A stretch of DNA of 34,038 nucleotides from Prosthecobacter sp. (GTDB taxonomy: Bacteria > Verrucomicrobiota > Verrucomicrobiia > Verrucomicrobiales > Verrucomicrobiaceae), in the NCBI RefSeq assembly GCF_029946185.1, contig NZ_JAQSEA010000165.1:1-34038 (forward strand), written 5' to 3'. Numbering within the stretch: position 1 is the stretch's first letter; every line of letters starts with the position of its first letter. The translations under genes were made by a program, and so were the position numbers. Positions 1 to 9,245 of the stretch are shown piece after piece. The notes beneath the pieces were generated by a model. That model was not told where the DNA came from and did not search any database. It was given only the letters and a program-made list of their open reading frames with translations.

Positions 1-336
1 GTGGATGATTCGAAGATGGAAAGCTTCATGGCGGACATGGAGCGTGAGATGGGGGGGCTGGATGAGGCGAATCCTGATCCGCGTCAGCTTGGGCATTTCA
101 TGCGCAAGATGACGGATATGATGGGGGACAAGACGCCGCCGGAACTGCGGGAGATGGTGCGGCGGCTTGAGGCGGGGGAGGATCCGGAGAAACTGGAGGA
201 GCAGTTTGGTGGGCTGGATGAAGGGGAGGCGGGGGATGCGCTGTTTTCACAGATGATGACACGGGCGAAGGCGGCGCGGAAACAGCCGGTGAGGGACCCG
301 AAGCTGTATGAGATGCGGGATTTTGTGAGGGAGTAG
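1..336 (+). CDS. C-terminal part of an FmdB-type zinc-ribbon protein (5' end outside window)
   Basis: This reading frame is open from the first base to a TAG at 334-336 and is probably the tail of a longer gene; the GTG at position 1 may be an internal codon. The visible 111 residues are acidic and Met-rich, helical in character, with a segment reading MRKMTDMMGDKTPPELREM, then EDPEKLEEQFGG and a final DPKLYEMRDF. From memory this pattern matches the C-terminal extension seen on FmdB-family putative regulatory proteins in Verrucomicrobia and Geobacter relatives, where a short Cys4 zinc ribbon lies at the N terminus. That ribbon would lie upstream of this window, so the assignment is an inference. 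The gene converges with hsdR, whose stop lies 31 bases away. Confidence 0.5.
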   Translation: MDDSKMESFMADMEREMGGLDEANPDPRQLGHFMRKMTDMMGDKTPPELREMVRRLEAGEDPEKLEEQFGGLDEGEAGDALFSQMMTRAKAARKQPVRDPKLYEMRDFVRE

Positions 337-367
337 ATGCTGGATGGTCTCGAAACACTCCCAAATC

Positions 368-3300
368 TCAGACCCACTCGGCGCAGAGAAGTTCGGCTTG
401 GGCAAGGACGGTTTTTACGGCTGCTTCCTGAAGGTCGGGAGGGTAGCCGTATTTGTTCAAGATGCGTTTCACCATGACGCGGATGCGGGCGCGGGCGCTT
501 TCACGCAGGGTCCAGTCGATGGTCACGCTCTTGCGCACCTGGGTGATGAGTTCGGCGGCGATTACCTTGAGCTTGTCGTCGCCCATCGCTTGGACGGCGG
601 AGTTGTTCACGGCGAGGGCATCGTAGAAGGCTACTTCGTCGTTCGTCAGGCCGAGATCTTCGCCGCGTTTGGTGGCGGCTTCCATTTCCTTCGCGAGTTT
701 GATGAGTTCCTCGATGACTTCCATCGTGGAGATGGCGCGGTTGTGGTAGGCGTTGAGGGTCTTCTTGAGTTTCTCGCTGAAGAGCTGGCTTTGCACGAGG
801 TTGTGCTTTGAGCGCACCTTGAGTTCGTCCTTGAGCAGCTTTTCCAGCAGCTCGGCGGCCACGTTCTTATGCTTCAGGCCGCGCACTTCGGCGAGGAATC
901 GCGCATCGAGAATGCCGATGTCCGGCTTCGGCAAACCAGCAGCGGTGAAAACGTCGATAACCTGTCCTTCGGTCGTGATCGCTTTGGACACGAGCTGGCG
1001 GATTGCGGCGTCGATCTGCTCGGGCGTCTTGCGGTTGCCGCTGGCCTGTTTGTTGAGCGCGGCTTGGATGGCTTGGAAGAAACTCACGTCATCGCGGATG
1101 GAGGTGGCTTCGTCGCTTGCAGCACAGAGGGCGAATGCGCGGGAAAGCTCCATCACCACCTGCAGCCAGCGTTTCTTGCCGTCTTCCTGTTCGAGGATGT
1201 GCTCTTGCCCAGCGGGGATGAGTTGCAGGCGCTCAGTGGGCGTGCCTGTGGTCCATTTCTTCCACACAAAGCCATGCATCAGGTCGCAGGCGATGCCGTG
1301 TTTTTCCAGCATGACGGCAATGGCCTGCTTCGTGTCATAGGTGGGGTCGCCCTGGCCGCCGCTCTCGGTGTAGTTGGCCAGAGCTTTCTTCAACTGATCC
1401 GCGAGGCCGAGATAATCCACCACCAAGCCACCGGGCTTGTCTTTGAAGACACGGTTCACACGTGCGATGGCCTGCATCAGGCCGTGGCCCTGCATCGGCT
1501 TGTCGGCATACATGGTGTGCAGGCAGGGCGCATCAAAGCCGGTCAGCCACATGTCACGCACGATCACTATTTTGAAGGGGTCCTTGGCATCCTTGAAGCG
1601 GTTCGCCAGCTTGCGGCGCTTCTCCTTGTTGCCGATGTGTGGCTGCCACTCGGGGCCGTCTTCGGCGCTGCCGGTCATCACCACCTTGAGCGTTTCCTCC
1701 GCCCACTCTGGGCGCAGCTTGATGAGGGCATTGAACAACTCCACGCAGATGCGGCGGCTCATGCAGACGATCATCGCTTTGCCGTCCATTGCTTCCGTGC
1801 GCTTCTCGAAGTGCGCCACCAGGTCTGCGGCAATCAGCGCGATGCGCTTTGGGGAGCCTACCAGCGCTTCGAGTGCGCCCCATTTCGTCTTGAGCTTCTC
1901 CTTCTTCGTCAGCTCTTCTCCTTCGGTGATCTCTTCAAACTCCGCATCGAGGTTTGGCAACTCGGCTTGATTCAGTGCCAGCTTGGCGATCCGGCTCTCG
2001 TAATAGATCGGCACAGTGGCCTTGTCCACGACGGCGCGCTGGATGTCGTAGATGGAAATGTAGTCGCCAAAGACCGCGCGTGTGTTCGCGTCCGTCTTTT
2101 CAATGGGTGTGCCGGTGAAGCCGATGAAGGAGGCCTGCGGCAGCGCATCGCGCATGTGCCGCGCCAGCCCATCGATGAGATCATATTGCGAACGGTGCGC
2201 TTCATCGGCAATGACGATGATGTTCCGCCGACCGCTCAGCTCAGGCATGGACGTGCCCTTTTCTGGAAGGAACTTGTGGATGGTGGTAAATACCACGCCG
2301 CCGCTCGCCACGGCCAGCAGCTCGCGCAGGTTCTCGCGATTCGCCGCCTGCACCGGCATCTGGCCCAAAATGTCGTGGCAGCGCTGGAACTGGCCAAAGA
2401 GTTGATCGTCCAAGTCGTTGCGATCCGTCAGAATGACCAGCGTCGGGTTCTGCATCGTGCTCTCGCGGATGACGCGGGCGGCGAAGAACAGCATGGTGAA
2501 GCTTTTGCCACTGCCCTGCGTGTGCCACACCACGCCTGCGCGGCGGTCGCCGGGCTTGCCGCCGTGCATGCGGCCCGACCAGTAGCCACCCGGGTCCTCG
2601 CGCACCACGCTAGAGTCATTCATGCCGCTGGCGCGCACGGTTTCCTCCACCGCTGCATTCACCGCGTGGAACTGATGGTAGCCTGCAATGATCTTGTGCA
2701 GCGCGCCGGTGTCTGGGTCTTCTTCAAAGACAATGAAGTGCTCCAGCAAACTGAGAAACCGCTGCCGGTCGAATACGCCGCGAATCAAGGTCTCCAGCTC
2801 CAGCGCGGTCTTCGGCGCATCGCCCTCCCCATCAATTGTGCGCCAGACCTTGAACCACTCTTGGTTGGCCGTCAGCGAGCCGATGCGGGCTTGCAGGCCA
2901 TCGCTCACCACCAGCGCCGCGTTGTAGTGCAGCAGACGCGGCACCTCTGCTTTGTAGGTCTGGAGCTGCGTGTAGGCGCTCCAGATCGTTGCGTCCTCGT
3001 CTGCGGCGTTTTTGAGTTCGATGAGAGCCAGCGGCAGTCCGTTGATGAAGACCACCACATCCGGTCGGCGGTTGTGCTGCGCTTCGATCACCGTGAACTG
3101 ATTCACGACGAACCAGTCATTGGCGCTCGCGCTCGTGAAATCCACTACCCGCGCCTTGTCCCCTTTGATCGAGCCATCCTTGCGCGGATACTCCACATCC
3201 ACGCCGTCGCGCAGCATGCGGTGGAAGGCGCGGTTGGTCTGCACCAACGAGCCATTTGCCACGCGCAGCACCTTTCTCAATGCGTCCTCACGGGCGTCTT

Positions 3301-3487
3301 CGGGAATGGCCGGGTTCAACTGGCGAATGGCCTCGCGCAGACGCCCTACGAGCACCACCTCGGCAAAACCATCCCGCTCGGCTGCGGGTTCCCCCGGAGC
3401 GAGTTGTGGACCGTGGCCAATGGCATAGCCCAGCTCTCCGAACCACGTCAGGGCGGCGTCTTCGACGATGGATTCGTTGAGGGTCAT
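368..3487 (-). CDS. hsdR: Type I restriction enzyme, R (motor/nuclease) subunit HsdR
   Basis: This is the restriction subunit of a type I restriction-modification complex (R2M2S), which translocates DNA using ATP and cleaves unmethylated DNA far from the recognition site. The 1039-residue protein has the expected length. The N-terminal PD-(D/E)xK nuclease is visible as D143 followed by E157-L-K159. The superfamily 2 helicase motor follows, with Walker A (QGSGKS, about 324-329), the DEAH box at 428-431 and the FTGTP motif at about 457-461. A long helical C terminus, presumably for assembly with HsdM, completes the chain. The ATG overlaps the stop of the preceding rhuM gene by four bases (ATGA), so it is the last gene of the hsdM-hsdS operon and is probably translationally coupled. 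No truncation or frameshift is seen. Confidence 0.96.
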   Translation of the reverse strand: MTLNESIVEDAALTWFGELGYAIGHGPQLAPGEPAAERDGFAEVVLVGRLREAIRQLNPAIPEDAREDALRKVLRVANGSLVQTNRAFHRMLRDGVDVEYPRKDGSIKGDKARVVDFTSASANDWFVVNQFTVIEAQHNRRPDVVVFINGLPLALIELKNAADEDATIWSAYTQLQTYKAEVPRLLHYNAALVVSDGLQARIGSLTANQEWFKVWRTIDGEGDAPKTALELETLIRGVFDRQRFLSLLEHFIVFEEDPDTGALHKIIAGYHQFHAVNAAVEETVRASGMNDSSVVREDPGGYWSGRMHGGKPGDRRAGVVWHTQGSGKSFTMLFFAARVIRESTMQNPTLVILTDRNDLDDQLFGQFQRCHDILGQMPVQAANRENLRELLAVASGGVVFTTIHKFLPEKGTSMPELSGRRNIIVIADEAHRSQYDLIDGLARHMRDALPQASFIGFTGTPIEKTDANTRAVFGDYISIYDIQRAVVDKATVPIYYESRIAKLALNQAELPNLDAEFEEITEGEELTKKEKLKTKWGALEALVGSPKRIALIAADLVAHFEKRTEAMDGKAMIVCMSRRICVELFNALIKLRPEWAEETLKVVMTGSAEDGPEWQPHIGNKEKRRKLANRFKDAKDPFKIVIVRDMWLTGFDAPCLHTMYADKPMQGHGLMQAIARVNRVFKDKPGGLVVDYLGLADQLKKALANYTESGGQGDPTYDTKQAIAVMLEKHGIACDLMHGFVWKKWTTGTPTERLQLIPAGQEHILEQEDGKKRWLQVVMELSRAFALCAASDEATSIRDDVSFFQAIQAALNKQASGNRKTPEQIDAAIRQLVSKAITTEGQVIDVFTAAGLPKPDIGILDARFLAEVRGLKHKNVAAELLEKLLKDELKVRSKHNLVQSQLFSEKLKKTLNAYHNRAISTMEVIEELIKLAKEMEAATKRGEDLGLTNDEVAFYDALAVNNSAVQAMGDDKLKVIAAELITQVRKSVTIDWTLRESARARIRVMVKRILNKYGYPPDLQEAAVKTVLAQAELLCAEWV

Positions 3488-4533
3488 GACTTCGGGGGTC
3501 TGGGTTTCTTCGGGCGCGGCAGCCGCTTCAGTTCTTCGGTCGCCTTGAGAAAATCGGCGTCCACCGCACGGGGCGCGGCGTCCAACAAGGTGCGATACTT
3601 AGCATACTCGATCTCCGCCTTGGTCTTTGCCTGCTCGGCGGAAATCTTCCCTGCGTGGTCCAGCAGCTCATGTTCGGAGAGTTTCAGAAACTCATCCAGC
3701 TTCACGATCCAGTCGCGCATCGTCATCACCTTCCGCTGCAGCGCGCGCAGTTCGGCAAATTCAATGTAGGCGTTCACGATGCGGTTCAGCGTGCCCAGCT
3801 CTTCACCATCGAGGTAATTCTTGGCGATGGACACATCTTCTTTGCGGATGATGCCACCGGGCCGCGTCGTCTGCAGCCCCATGAAGGGCTGCCCGGCATC
3901 CACCCGCGCGTGGATCACCTCCGCCGCCGTCTGGCCGTGCGCCGCCCAGTGAATCTTGTTCTGCACCGTGGCAAAGAACCGCTGCGACACCTCCGTATCC
4001 GGCGTGTAGTCCACGCTCATCGCGTAAATATCGAGCACCTTCTGGTAGAAGCGCCGCTCAGAGGATCGGATGTCGCGGATGCGCTCCAGTTGCTCGTCGA
4101 AGTAATCCTTCTGCCCCGTGCCCGGCGGATTCTTGAGCCGCTCGTCGTCCATGGTGAAGCCCTTCACCAGATACTCGTTCAAGCGCCCGATGGCCCATTG
4201 CCGAAACTGCGTGCCCCGATGACTACGCACGCGGAACCCAACCGCGAGGATGGCGTCCAGATTGTAGTGCTCGATGTCACGCTTGACCGCCCGCCGCCCC
4301 TCCAATCGAACTATTCGGAATTTCCGAATAGTTGCCGTCTCCGGCAGCTCACCTTCGGCAAAGATGCCCTTCAAGTGCTCGTTCACCGTCGGCACCGTGA
4401 CTTGGAAAAGCTCAGCCATGAGCGCCTGTGTGAGCCACACCGTCTCATTATCAAACCGGCATTGGATGCGCGTGCGCCCATCCTCCGTCTGAAATAGGAT
4501 GAGGTCGGAATCGGGCGGTGGATCGTTCTTCAT
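3484..4533 (-). CDS. rhuM: RhuM family protein
   Basis: A 349-residue RhuM-family protein (the Pfam virulence RhuM family, named for a gene of Salmonella pathogenicity island 3). The family has no established biochemical activity. The N-terminal 110 residues look like a winged-helix or KilA-N-type nucleic-acid-binding module, with VWLTQ at 32-36, a [10 protein letters not shown] segment at 49-58 and [16 protein letters not shown] at 89-104. The C-terminal half is helical and charged and ends in a Lys/Pro-rich tail. RhuM genes are often found inside type I restriction-modification loci, as here, so an accessory or regulatory role in defence is plausible but unproven. It overlaps hsdR downstream by four bases and the short RhuM-like gene upstream by four bases. 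Confidence 0.9.
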   Translation of the reverse strand: MKNDPPPDSDLILFQTEDGRTRIQCRFDNETVWLTQALMAELFQVTVPTVNEHLKGIFAEGELPETATIRKFRIVRLEGRRAVKRDIEHYNLDAILAVGFRVRSHRGTQFRQWAIGRLNEYLVKGFTMDDERLKNPPGTGQKDYFDEQLERIRDIRSSERRFYQKVLDIYAMSVDYTPDTEVSQRFFATVQNKIHWAAHGQTAAEVIHARVDAGQPFMGLQTTRPGGIIRKEDVSIAKNYLDGEELGTLNRIVNAYIEFAELRALQRKVMTMRDWIVKLDEFLKLSEHELLDHAGKISAEQAKTKAEIEYAKYRTLLDAAPRAVDADFLKATEELKRLPRPKKPRPPKS

Positions 4534-4940
4534 GGGTTCCTTGTGCCCGAGGTTGAAGTTTGCACTGTTCGATAACGTCGAACCGTTGCTCTCACATCCT
4601 GAGGGATGATCGCTAGCAGGCCGTAGTGCTTGGTTTGGTAGCCCTTGCCGTCGTCGGCAGTTGTTAAGTATTGCTTAACCACTGAAGCTTCTTCCAGTTC
4701 GTTGTCGCTGAAAATGCGCTTAAGGTGCTGGTTGATGGCAGGACCTGAGACATCGTGAAGCGCGGCCATCATCTTCTGCGTTAACCAGATGTTTTCATCT
4801 TCGTAACGCATTTCGACGCTGGCCTCCGAGTTGCCGACGGCAGCCACAAAGGTCAGGTATTCCGCCGCCGAAGAGCGAACCAGTGAGACGGCTGCGTTCT
4901 TTTTGGAACGACCGCCGGGAGTTGGTTTGTTTTTGCTCAT
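4530..4940 (-). CDS. Short RhuM-like protein, N-terminal domain only
   Basis: A 136-residue protein matching only the N-terminal module of RhuM: a low-complexity basic start (residues 1-20), then IWLTQKMMAALHDV at about 51-64, INQHLKRIF at 69-77, SVVKQYLTTADDGK at 86-99 and KHYGLLAII at 104-112. After residue 112, where RhuM proteins normally continue AVGYRVRSHRG, the similarity stops and a short Arg/Thr-rich tail ends at a TGA. It is thus a truncated second copy that differs from the adjacent full-length RhuM. It could be decaying after a deletion, but its TGA overlaps the next ATG as ATGA, exactly like the intact junctions of this operon, which suggests it may still be translated. Nine bases separate it from the gene upstream. 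Confidence 0.7.
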   Translation of the reverse strand: MSKNKPTPGGRSKKNAAVSLVRSSAAEYLTFVAAVGNSEASVEMRYEDENIWLTQKMMAALHDVSGPAINQHLKRIFSDNELEEASVVKQYLTTADDGKGYQTKHYGLLAIIPQDVRATVRRYRTVQTSTSGTRNP

Positions 4941-4949
4941 GGCTGGGGA

Positions 4950-5906
4950 TCATAGGCCAACAGGCTCACATCGAATGGTTCGCAAGTCATCGAATCCCAT
5001 GTAAACCATCTTAAGGCTTGGCCAGTCATAGTCTTCAAAATCCGCGATCATGAACTTTTTTATCGCTGTGATTGGGCCGCCCCAAGTCCGCGGTTCAACG
5101 GGGGCTTTCCTGCGCCAGGTCAATGCCTTGCCTTCAAAGGCGTAGCCCTGCACCAGCCGGTTGTCGATCAGTGCCGCGATGGTTAAGCTCTTTTCTCCAG
5201 GATCAGGCAAGGCCATCACCCGCATTCCCACATGCAATGGAAACTCGGCTGACACCACATCCCCTGTCGGCAGGGTCATTACGGAGCGCACCCGGTTATT
5301 CTTCTTGAATTGGCGTTCGGTCAGCAGCGGCGTCAGCGCATCTTTCTCGAACACGACAGATCCTGTGCCGGAGTTCACGTTGAGAGGTTCAGTGCGCCTC
5401 CCCGTCTGGATATTTTCCAACACGACGGTGACATCCTTCTGGGGTCCAGCCGCTTTCCACGAAAGGCGCAAGTCATCCAGATCCACCGCCAGCCCCTTCG
5501 CCCGTGAATCAACCGACTCCAAGTGCCAGCCATCCACGATCAGAGGTTGAGGCCGGGCCTGAAGATAAACGAACGCTCCCATTCCAAACAGAAACAACCC
5601 TGCGCAGATGCCATACACTACGAGCGAACGTTTGTGCTCCTGCAGCAGAACCAGTTGCAGCAGCGCAAAGTTCTTCTCGCCGACAGTACTGCGCAATGCA
5701 TGGTCACGCGTCAGTTCGATGGACACTTGCCGTGCAGGCAAGTTTTCCAGTTGGGAGCTGCGTTCCGGCATGTCCGCGCGGAGTTTTTCCACGATCTGCG
5801 ACGTGATACGGCTGCTCTCTTTTTGTGCGCCTAGGAAACGGTAAATCACGAATCCCGTTACAGCGAGCGCAGCTGGAAGAATGGCCAAGAATGAAAGCGT
5901 GGTCAT
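4950..5906 (-). CDS. Two-TM membrane protein of unknown function inside the type I RM operon
   Basis: A 318-residue protein that I do not recognise. The first 24 residues form a hydrophobic helix (about 4-24). A charged, mostly helical stretch of about 70 residues follows (about 26-92), then a second hydrophobic helix at about 94-116. The remaining 200 residues look beta-rich and extramembrane, beginning RPQPLIVDGWHLES and containing segments such as VVSAEFPLHVGMRVM. If both helices span the membrane, the N and C termini lie on the same side. Its ATG overlaps the hsdS stop by four bases (ATGA) and it is followed after nine bases by the short RhuM gene, so it is co-transcribed with the restriction system. 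It could be an accessory membrane sensor or anchor for the defence operon, or a passenger; the sequence does not decide. Confidence 0.8.
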   Translation of the reverse strand: MTTLSFLAILPAALAVTGFVIYRFLGAQKESSRITSQIVEKLRADMPERSSQLENLPARQVSIELTRDHALRSTVGEKNFALLQLVLLQEHKRSLVVYGICAGLFLFGMGAFVYLQARPQPLIVDGWHLESVDSRAKGLAVDLDDLRLSWKAAGPQKDVTVVLENIQTGRRTEPLNVNSGTGSVVFEKDALTPLLTERQFKKNNRVRSVMTLPTGDVVSAEFPLHVGMRVMALPDPGEKSLTIAALIDNRLVQGYAFEGKALTWRRKAPVEPRTWGGPITAIKKFMIADFEDYDWPSLKMVYMGFDDLRTIRCEPVGL

Positions 5907-7192
5907 GATGAGATTTGTGTTTTGAGTTTGCTGCTGACCGCCACCTCCCCGCTCAGCAGCTTCGGCAGCAGCGTGTCGCGCAGGACGGCGAGGGTGCGGG
6001 ATTGGTGGTCGTTAGCGAACATAGTGGCGAACCAACCGCTAACAATCTTCCCGAACGCTCCTTGTATCTGTGGCGGTGGAACGATAACTGGTATGCCGTA
6101 GAAGTCGTCGCGGCTTGTCGATGGAATGGCCGATCCGGAATCCATGCTGTTGATGTCGAATCGAACCAACTCGTAGTAGGCCCATTTGAGATCGAGACCT
6201 GCCTGCGGCTTGAGATAGAAAGCCGTATCGATGACGAAGAATGGTTCGGGCGAATAATGGACTCCGCGATAAGCTCCCTTTCGTCCGATGACGATTCCCG
6301 CGCTGTTGCACAAAGGTTCATCGTGAAATCCAATCGGGCCATTGGTACCAAAGACACGATACTTGCCGCAGCTCTCCCGGTAGTCGCGGAGGCTCTTGCC
6401 ATATTCCAACGTGGCAATGTCTCCCCAGCGTTTACGAGTCCAACCTTTCGGCACAACGCCATCAGTTGCGTGTTCAAAGTGTGCGGAGAAAAGGGCAGAT
6501 GTGGCTTTGTCGAGCCCGATGGGTTTGCGGCCATCAAGCTTGGCGCGGACGGGGTCGAAATCCACGAACCAGCTCTGGAACAGCGCCCGAGCCATCGCCT
6601 CCAGCGTCGCGTTCATCCGCCGGTTCAACTCGATCTTGTCATCAAGCGCCCCCAGCACAGCCGCGATGGTTTTTTGCTCGGCGGGAGGGGGGAGCGCGAA
6701 CGGCACTGCGCTCATGATCGATGTATTGAGGTTTGGCATCGTAGCTCCAACCGCATGACGAACTATCCAATCCTTGATGGCAGGGTGCCCGAGAAACAGC
6801 GAAGCGAACAGCGGGTCAACAACGCCTGTGCCAAGGCGAACCTTGAGGCAACCAGTGCCGCACAACCATCCTTCTTCGTGCTCCCTTATAAGTGACCTTT
6901 TCTCAACGTCACCGCGACGACTATAAACGATGTCGCCAGCCCTCACTCGGTGTTGCGCCAAACGATTCGCGTCCTCTTCGGTGATTCGCACAATGCCATC
7001 TTCCACGATTCGGTTTTCGCCAATGTTCGTCGGCATGATTGAGGGCACACCAACCTGAACGTAGTCCGATGCGTGCAACTGGCTTCCAAACGGACCTGTT
7101 TGAATGTTTCCACCACCGCGTTGGCAAACGTCACCAAGCGTCGTGAACTCCCAATGCTCGGGAATCTCGCCGTTGATGAGATCACCCGCCAT
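5903..7192 (-). CDS. hsdS: Type I restriction enzyme, specificity subunit HsdS
   Basis: This subunit recognises the bipartite DNA target and holds the HsdM and HsdR subunits. The 429-residue protein has the usual layout of two target-recognition domains, about 10-165 and 245-395. They are separated by a conserved helical spacer containing [22 protein letters not shown] from about 169, and then [25 protein letters not shown] to about 218. The second helical repeat ends the chain with [10 protein letters not shown]. The two recognition domains differ, as expected for an asymmetric target. Its start overlaps the end of hsdM by 11 bases and its stop overlaps the next gene by four. The target sequence cannot be read from the protein. 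Confidence 0.96.
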   Translation of the reverse strand: MAGDLINGEIPEHWEFTTLGDVCQRGGGNIQTGPFGSQLHASDYVQVGVPSIMPTNIGENRIVEDGIVRITEEDANRLAQHRVRAGDIVYSRRGDVEKRSLIREHEEGWLCGTGCLKVRLGTGVVDPLFASLFLGHPAIKDWIVRHAVGATMPNLNTSIMSAVPFALPPPAEQKTIAAVLGALDDKIELNRRMNATLEAMARALFQSWFVDFDPVRAKLDGRKPIGLDKATSALFSAHFEHATDGVVPKGWTRKRWGDIATLEYGKSLRDYRESCGKYRVFGTNGPIGFHDEPLCNSAGIVIGRKGAYRGVHYSPEPFFVIDTAFYLKPQAGLDLKWAYYELVRFDINSMDSGSAIPSTSRDDFYGIPVIVPPPQIQGAFGKIVSGWFATMFANDHQSRTLAVLRDTLLPKLLSGEVAVSSKLKTQISS

Positions 7193-8831
7193 AACCCAAC
7201 TCCTTGAGGTTCGTTTTGATGGCCTTCTCCAGCTTCGCGGACTCTTTGAATTGTCCTTCTAACTCAGTGATCAAACGCGCCATCTTTTCCTCAAACGGTT
7301 CGCCATCGTCTTCGGCGTCCTCGGCCCCGACGTAGCGCCCTGGCGTCAGCACGTAGCCATGCGCGGCGATCTCGGCGGAGGTGGCGGATTTGCAGAAGCC
7401 GGGGAGGTCGTTGTACGATGAACCTGGGATTGCGGGCTGGGTGCCTCCCGCTTTGATCGATTCTGTGCGCCACGCAGAATCATCGAAGCGCCATTCATGA
7501 TAGGTGCTGACGATTTTCTCGATGTCCTCCTCTGTCAGTTCACGATGCACACGATCAACAAGGGTTCCCATCTTGCGGGCATCAATAAAGAGGGTCTCGC
7601 CTTTGCGTTTACGAAAACAGTCGGGAATCTCGTCGTCGCCGCGTTTCACTTTACGCGATCCTTTGGACTTCGTAAGGAACCACAGACAAACAGGAATTTG
7701 CGTACTGTAGAAGAGCTGGCCGGGGAGGGCGACCATGCAGTCCACGAGGTCGGCCTCGATGAGGGCTTTTCGGATTTCGCCTTCGCCGGACTGATTGGAG
7801 GACATGCTGCCATTGGCGAGGACGAAGCCTGCCATGCCGTGGGGGGCGAGGTGGTGGATGAAGTGCTGGACCCAGGCGAAGTTGGCATTGCCCTTCGGCG
7901 GGACGCCATACTGCCAGCGCACGTCGTCGTCTTTGCGGTGCCAGTCGCTGTCGTTGAAGGGAGGATTGGCCAGCACGTAGTCGGCGCGCAGATCGGGGTG
8001 CTGATCGAGGCGGAAGGTGTCGGCGTGTTCCTTGCCAAAGTCGGCCTCGATGCCGCGCAGGGCGAGATTCATGATGGCGAGGCGGCGGGTGGTGGGATTG
8101 CTCTCCTGACCGTAGATGGAGATGTCTCCGAGCTTGCCGCCGTGGGATTCGACGAATTTCTCCGACTGGACGAACATGCCGCCGGAGCCGCAGGCGGGAT
8201 CGTAGATGCGGCCTTTGTAGGGGGCGAGCATCTCGACGAGGAGGCGAACGATGCACTGCGGGGTGTAGAACTGCCCGCCGTTTTTGCCTTCGGCACTGGC
8301 GAACTGCGTGAGGAAATATTCAAAGACGCGGCCGAGGACGTCCTTGGATTTGCTGGCAACATCGGCGAGGCGGATGGAGCCGATGAGATCGATGAGCTCG
8401 CCGAGGCGGTGCTTGTCGAGATCGGGGCGGCCGTAGTTTTTATTGAGCGCGCCTTTGAGGCGGGAGTTGTCGCGCTCAAGGGCGTCCATGGCGTCGTCCA
8501 CGATCTTGCCGATGGTGGGGAGCTTGGCGCTGCCCTGGAGGTAGGCCCAGCGGGCGGCGGGCGGGACCCAGAAGACGTTTTCGGCCTTGTACTCGTCCTG
8601 GTCTTCGGGATTGGCCCCGGCGTAGTCGCCTTTGCCTGCGATCAGTTTGGCGTGGTGCTCTTCGAAGCTGTCGGAGATGTATTTGAGGAAGATGAGGCCG
8701 AGGACGACGTGCTTGTACTCGGCGGCGTCCATGTTGTTGCGCAGCTTATCGGCGGCGAGCCAGAGCTTGGCTTCAAAGCCGAGATTGGCGGAGGAGGATG
8801 AGTCGGACTTGCTGGTTGCTTTTCTTGCCAT
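7182..8831 (-). CDS. hsdM: Type I restriction enzyme, DNA methyltransferase subunit HsdM
   Basis: N6-adenine DNA methyltransferase subunit of the type I system; with HsdS it methylates the host recognition site. The 549 residues start with a Ser/Lys-rich leader. The HsdM N-terminal helical domain ([20 protein letters not shown], about 23-42) follows. The SAM-binding motif DPACGSGG lies at 211-218, preceded by GQFYTP at 186-191, and the catalytic motif IV NPPF lies at 289-292. It is the first gene of the operon. About 410 bases of hairpin-rich, non-coding DNA separate it from the LysM gene upstream, so the operon promoter should lie in or just before the A/T-containing stretch directly upstream of the ATG. 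A GGA-containing sequence about 15 bases upstream may serve as a weak ribosome binding site. Confidence 0.97.
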   Translation of the reverse strand: MARKATSKSDSSSSANLGFEAKLWLAADKLRNNMDAAEYKHVVLGLIFLKYISDSFEEHHAKLIAGKGDYAGANPEDQDEYKAENVFWVPPAARWAYLQGSAKLPTIGKIVDDAMDALERDNSRLKGALNKNYGRPDLDKHRLGELIDLIGSIRLADVASKSKDVLGRVFEYFLTQFASAEGKNGGQFYTPQCIVRLLVEMLAPYKGRIYDPACGSGGMFVQSEKFVESHGGKLGDISIYGQESNPTTRRLAIMNLALRGIEADFGKEHADTFRLDQHPDLRADYVLANPPFNDSDWHRKDDDVRWQYGVPPKGNANFAWVQHFIHHLAPHGMAGFVLANGSMSSNQSGEGEIRKALIEADLVDCMVALPGQLFYSTQIPVCLWFLTKSKGSRKVKRGDDEIPDCFRKRKGETLFIDARKMGTLVDRVHRELTEEDIEKIVSTYHEWRFDDSAWRTESIKAGGTQPAIPGSSYNDLPGFCKSATSAEIAAHGYVLTPGRYVGAEDAEDDGEPFEEKMARLITELEGQFKESAKLEKAIKTNLKELGYGG

Positions 8832-8955
8832 GCGGGGATTTTCCTATCCAAGCGGGGAAAGGTTCGGATGGCAAGGGATGAACGGAGGGAAAGCGGCGTC
8901 GCGGCGGCTTGTGTCACCGCTACGTGGTTCCACGAAGTTTGAGAAGGGGGCGGTT

Positions 8956-9054
8956 CCGGGGGCTGACGCTCCCGGCTACGGTTATGCCAGCCCTCCGGGC
9001 TTTCGGAGGGAGACGCAGGGCGGGCGGTTGATCTCCCGCACCCCTGCAAGGTGC
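8956..9054. repeat. Cluster of three hairpins (REP-like intergenic element)
   Basis: Three consecutive palindromes occur here. The first pairs CCGGGGGC (8956-8963) with GCTCCCGG (8968-8975) around a four-base loop with one G-T wobble. The second is a perfect 7-bp stem, CCCTCCG (8991-8997) with CGGAGGG (9004-9010). The third is a 5-bp stem, GCACC (9038-9042) with GGTGC (9050-9054). The arrangement of a GC-rich hairpin, a short TACGGTTATG-type linker and a second GC-rich hairpin resembles intergenic repeats common in Planctomycetes and Verrucomicrobia genomes (recollection, not a search). None is followed by a T-run, so they are not simple terminators. Confidence 0.6.
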
Positions 9055-9166
9055 GACCTTTGGTGAAAGGGGGCGCGTGATGGGGGGACTCAGGGCTGGC
9101 TGCGCTGCGCGCTGGGCTGAGTCTGGCGGCCCTTGAGGTCGCGAGGGACGGGGACCGTTGGCTCTG

Positions 9167-9230
9167 CTTTGTTAAGCGTCTGGGGTGAGGCGGAGGGTTT
9201 CCTTGTTCCGCAGGAACAAGGCTACTTTAC
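9167..9230 (+). repeat. Dispersed 60-bp repeat, copy 1
   Basis: This stretch matches 20117-20178 in the same orientation. Both begin with TTGTTAAG, continue through a similar G-rich segment, and carry a 9-bp palindrome CCTTGTTCC/GGAACAAGG (arms 9201-9209 and 9213-9221, loop GCA), followed by CTACTTT. The palindrome arms are identical in the two copies and the loop differs by one base. Both copies are intergenic, which suggests a mobile or hairpin-selected element. Confidence 0.75.
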
Positions 9231-9245
9231 GGCAGCGGAAAGTGA

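Larger units (their letters stand above)
8832..9245. other. Non-coding spacer upstream of hsdM with hairpins and repeats
   Basis: No credible gene lies in these 414 bases. The spacer holds a cluster of hairpins at 8956-9054 and one copy of a dispersed repeat at 9167-9230, both listed separately. The open frames here are short, run through the hairpins and lack family features. The promoter of the hsd operon must lie on the minus strand within this stretch or overlap it, but I could not pick out convincing -35 and -10 boxes. Confidence 0.6.

Noticed and set aside
869-3769. A 966-codon open frame on the plus strand, antisense to hsdR
   Set aside because: It is a shadow of the codon pattern of hsdR, whose motifs are complete on the minus strand; the antisense product has no family features.
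7497-8801. A 434-codon open frame on the plus strand, antisense to hsdM
   Set aside because: HsdM motifs on the minus strand are complete; the antisense frame is a high-G+C artefact rich in Gly, Ala, Val and Glu.
9201-9221. The CCTTGTTCC palindrome as a terminator for the LysM gene
   Set aside because: No T-run follows on the minus strand, and the same palindrome occurs as part of a dispersed repeat elsewhere.
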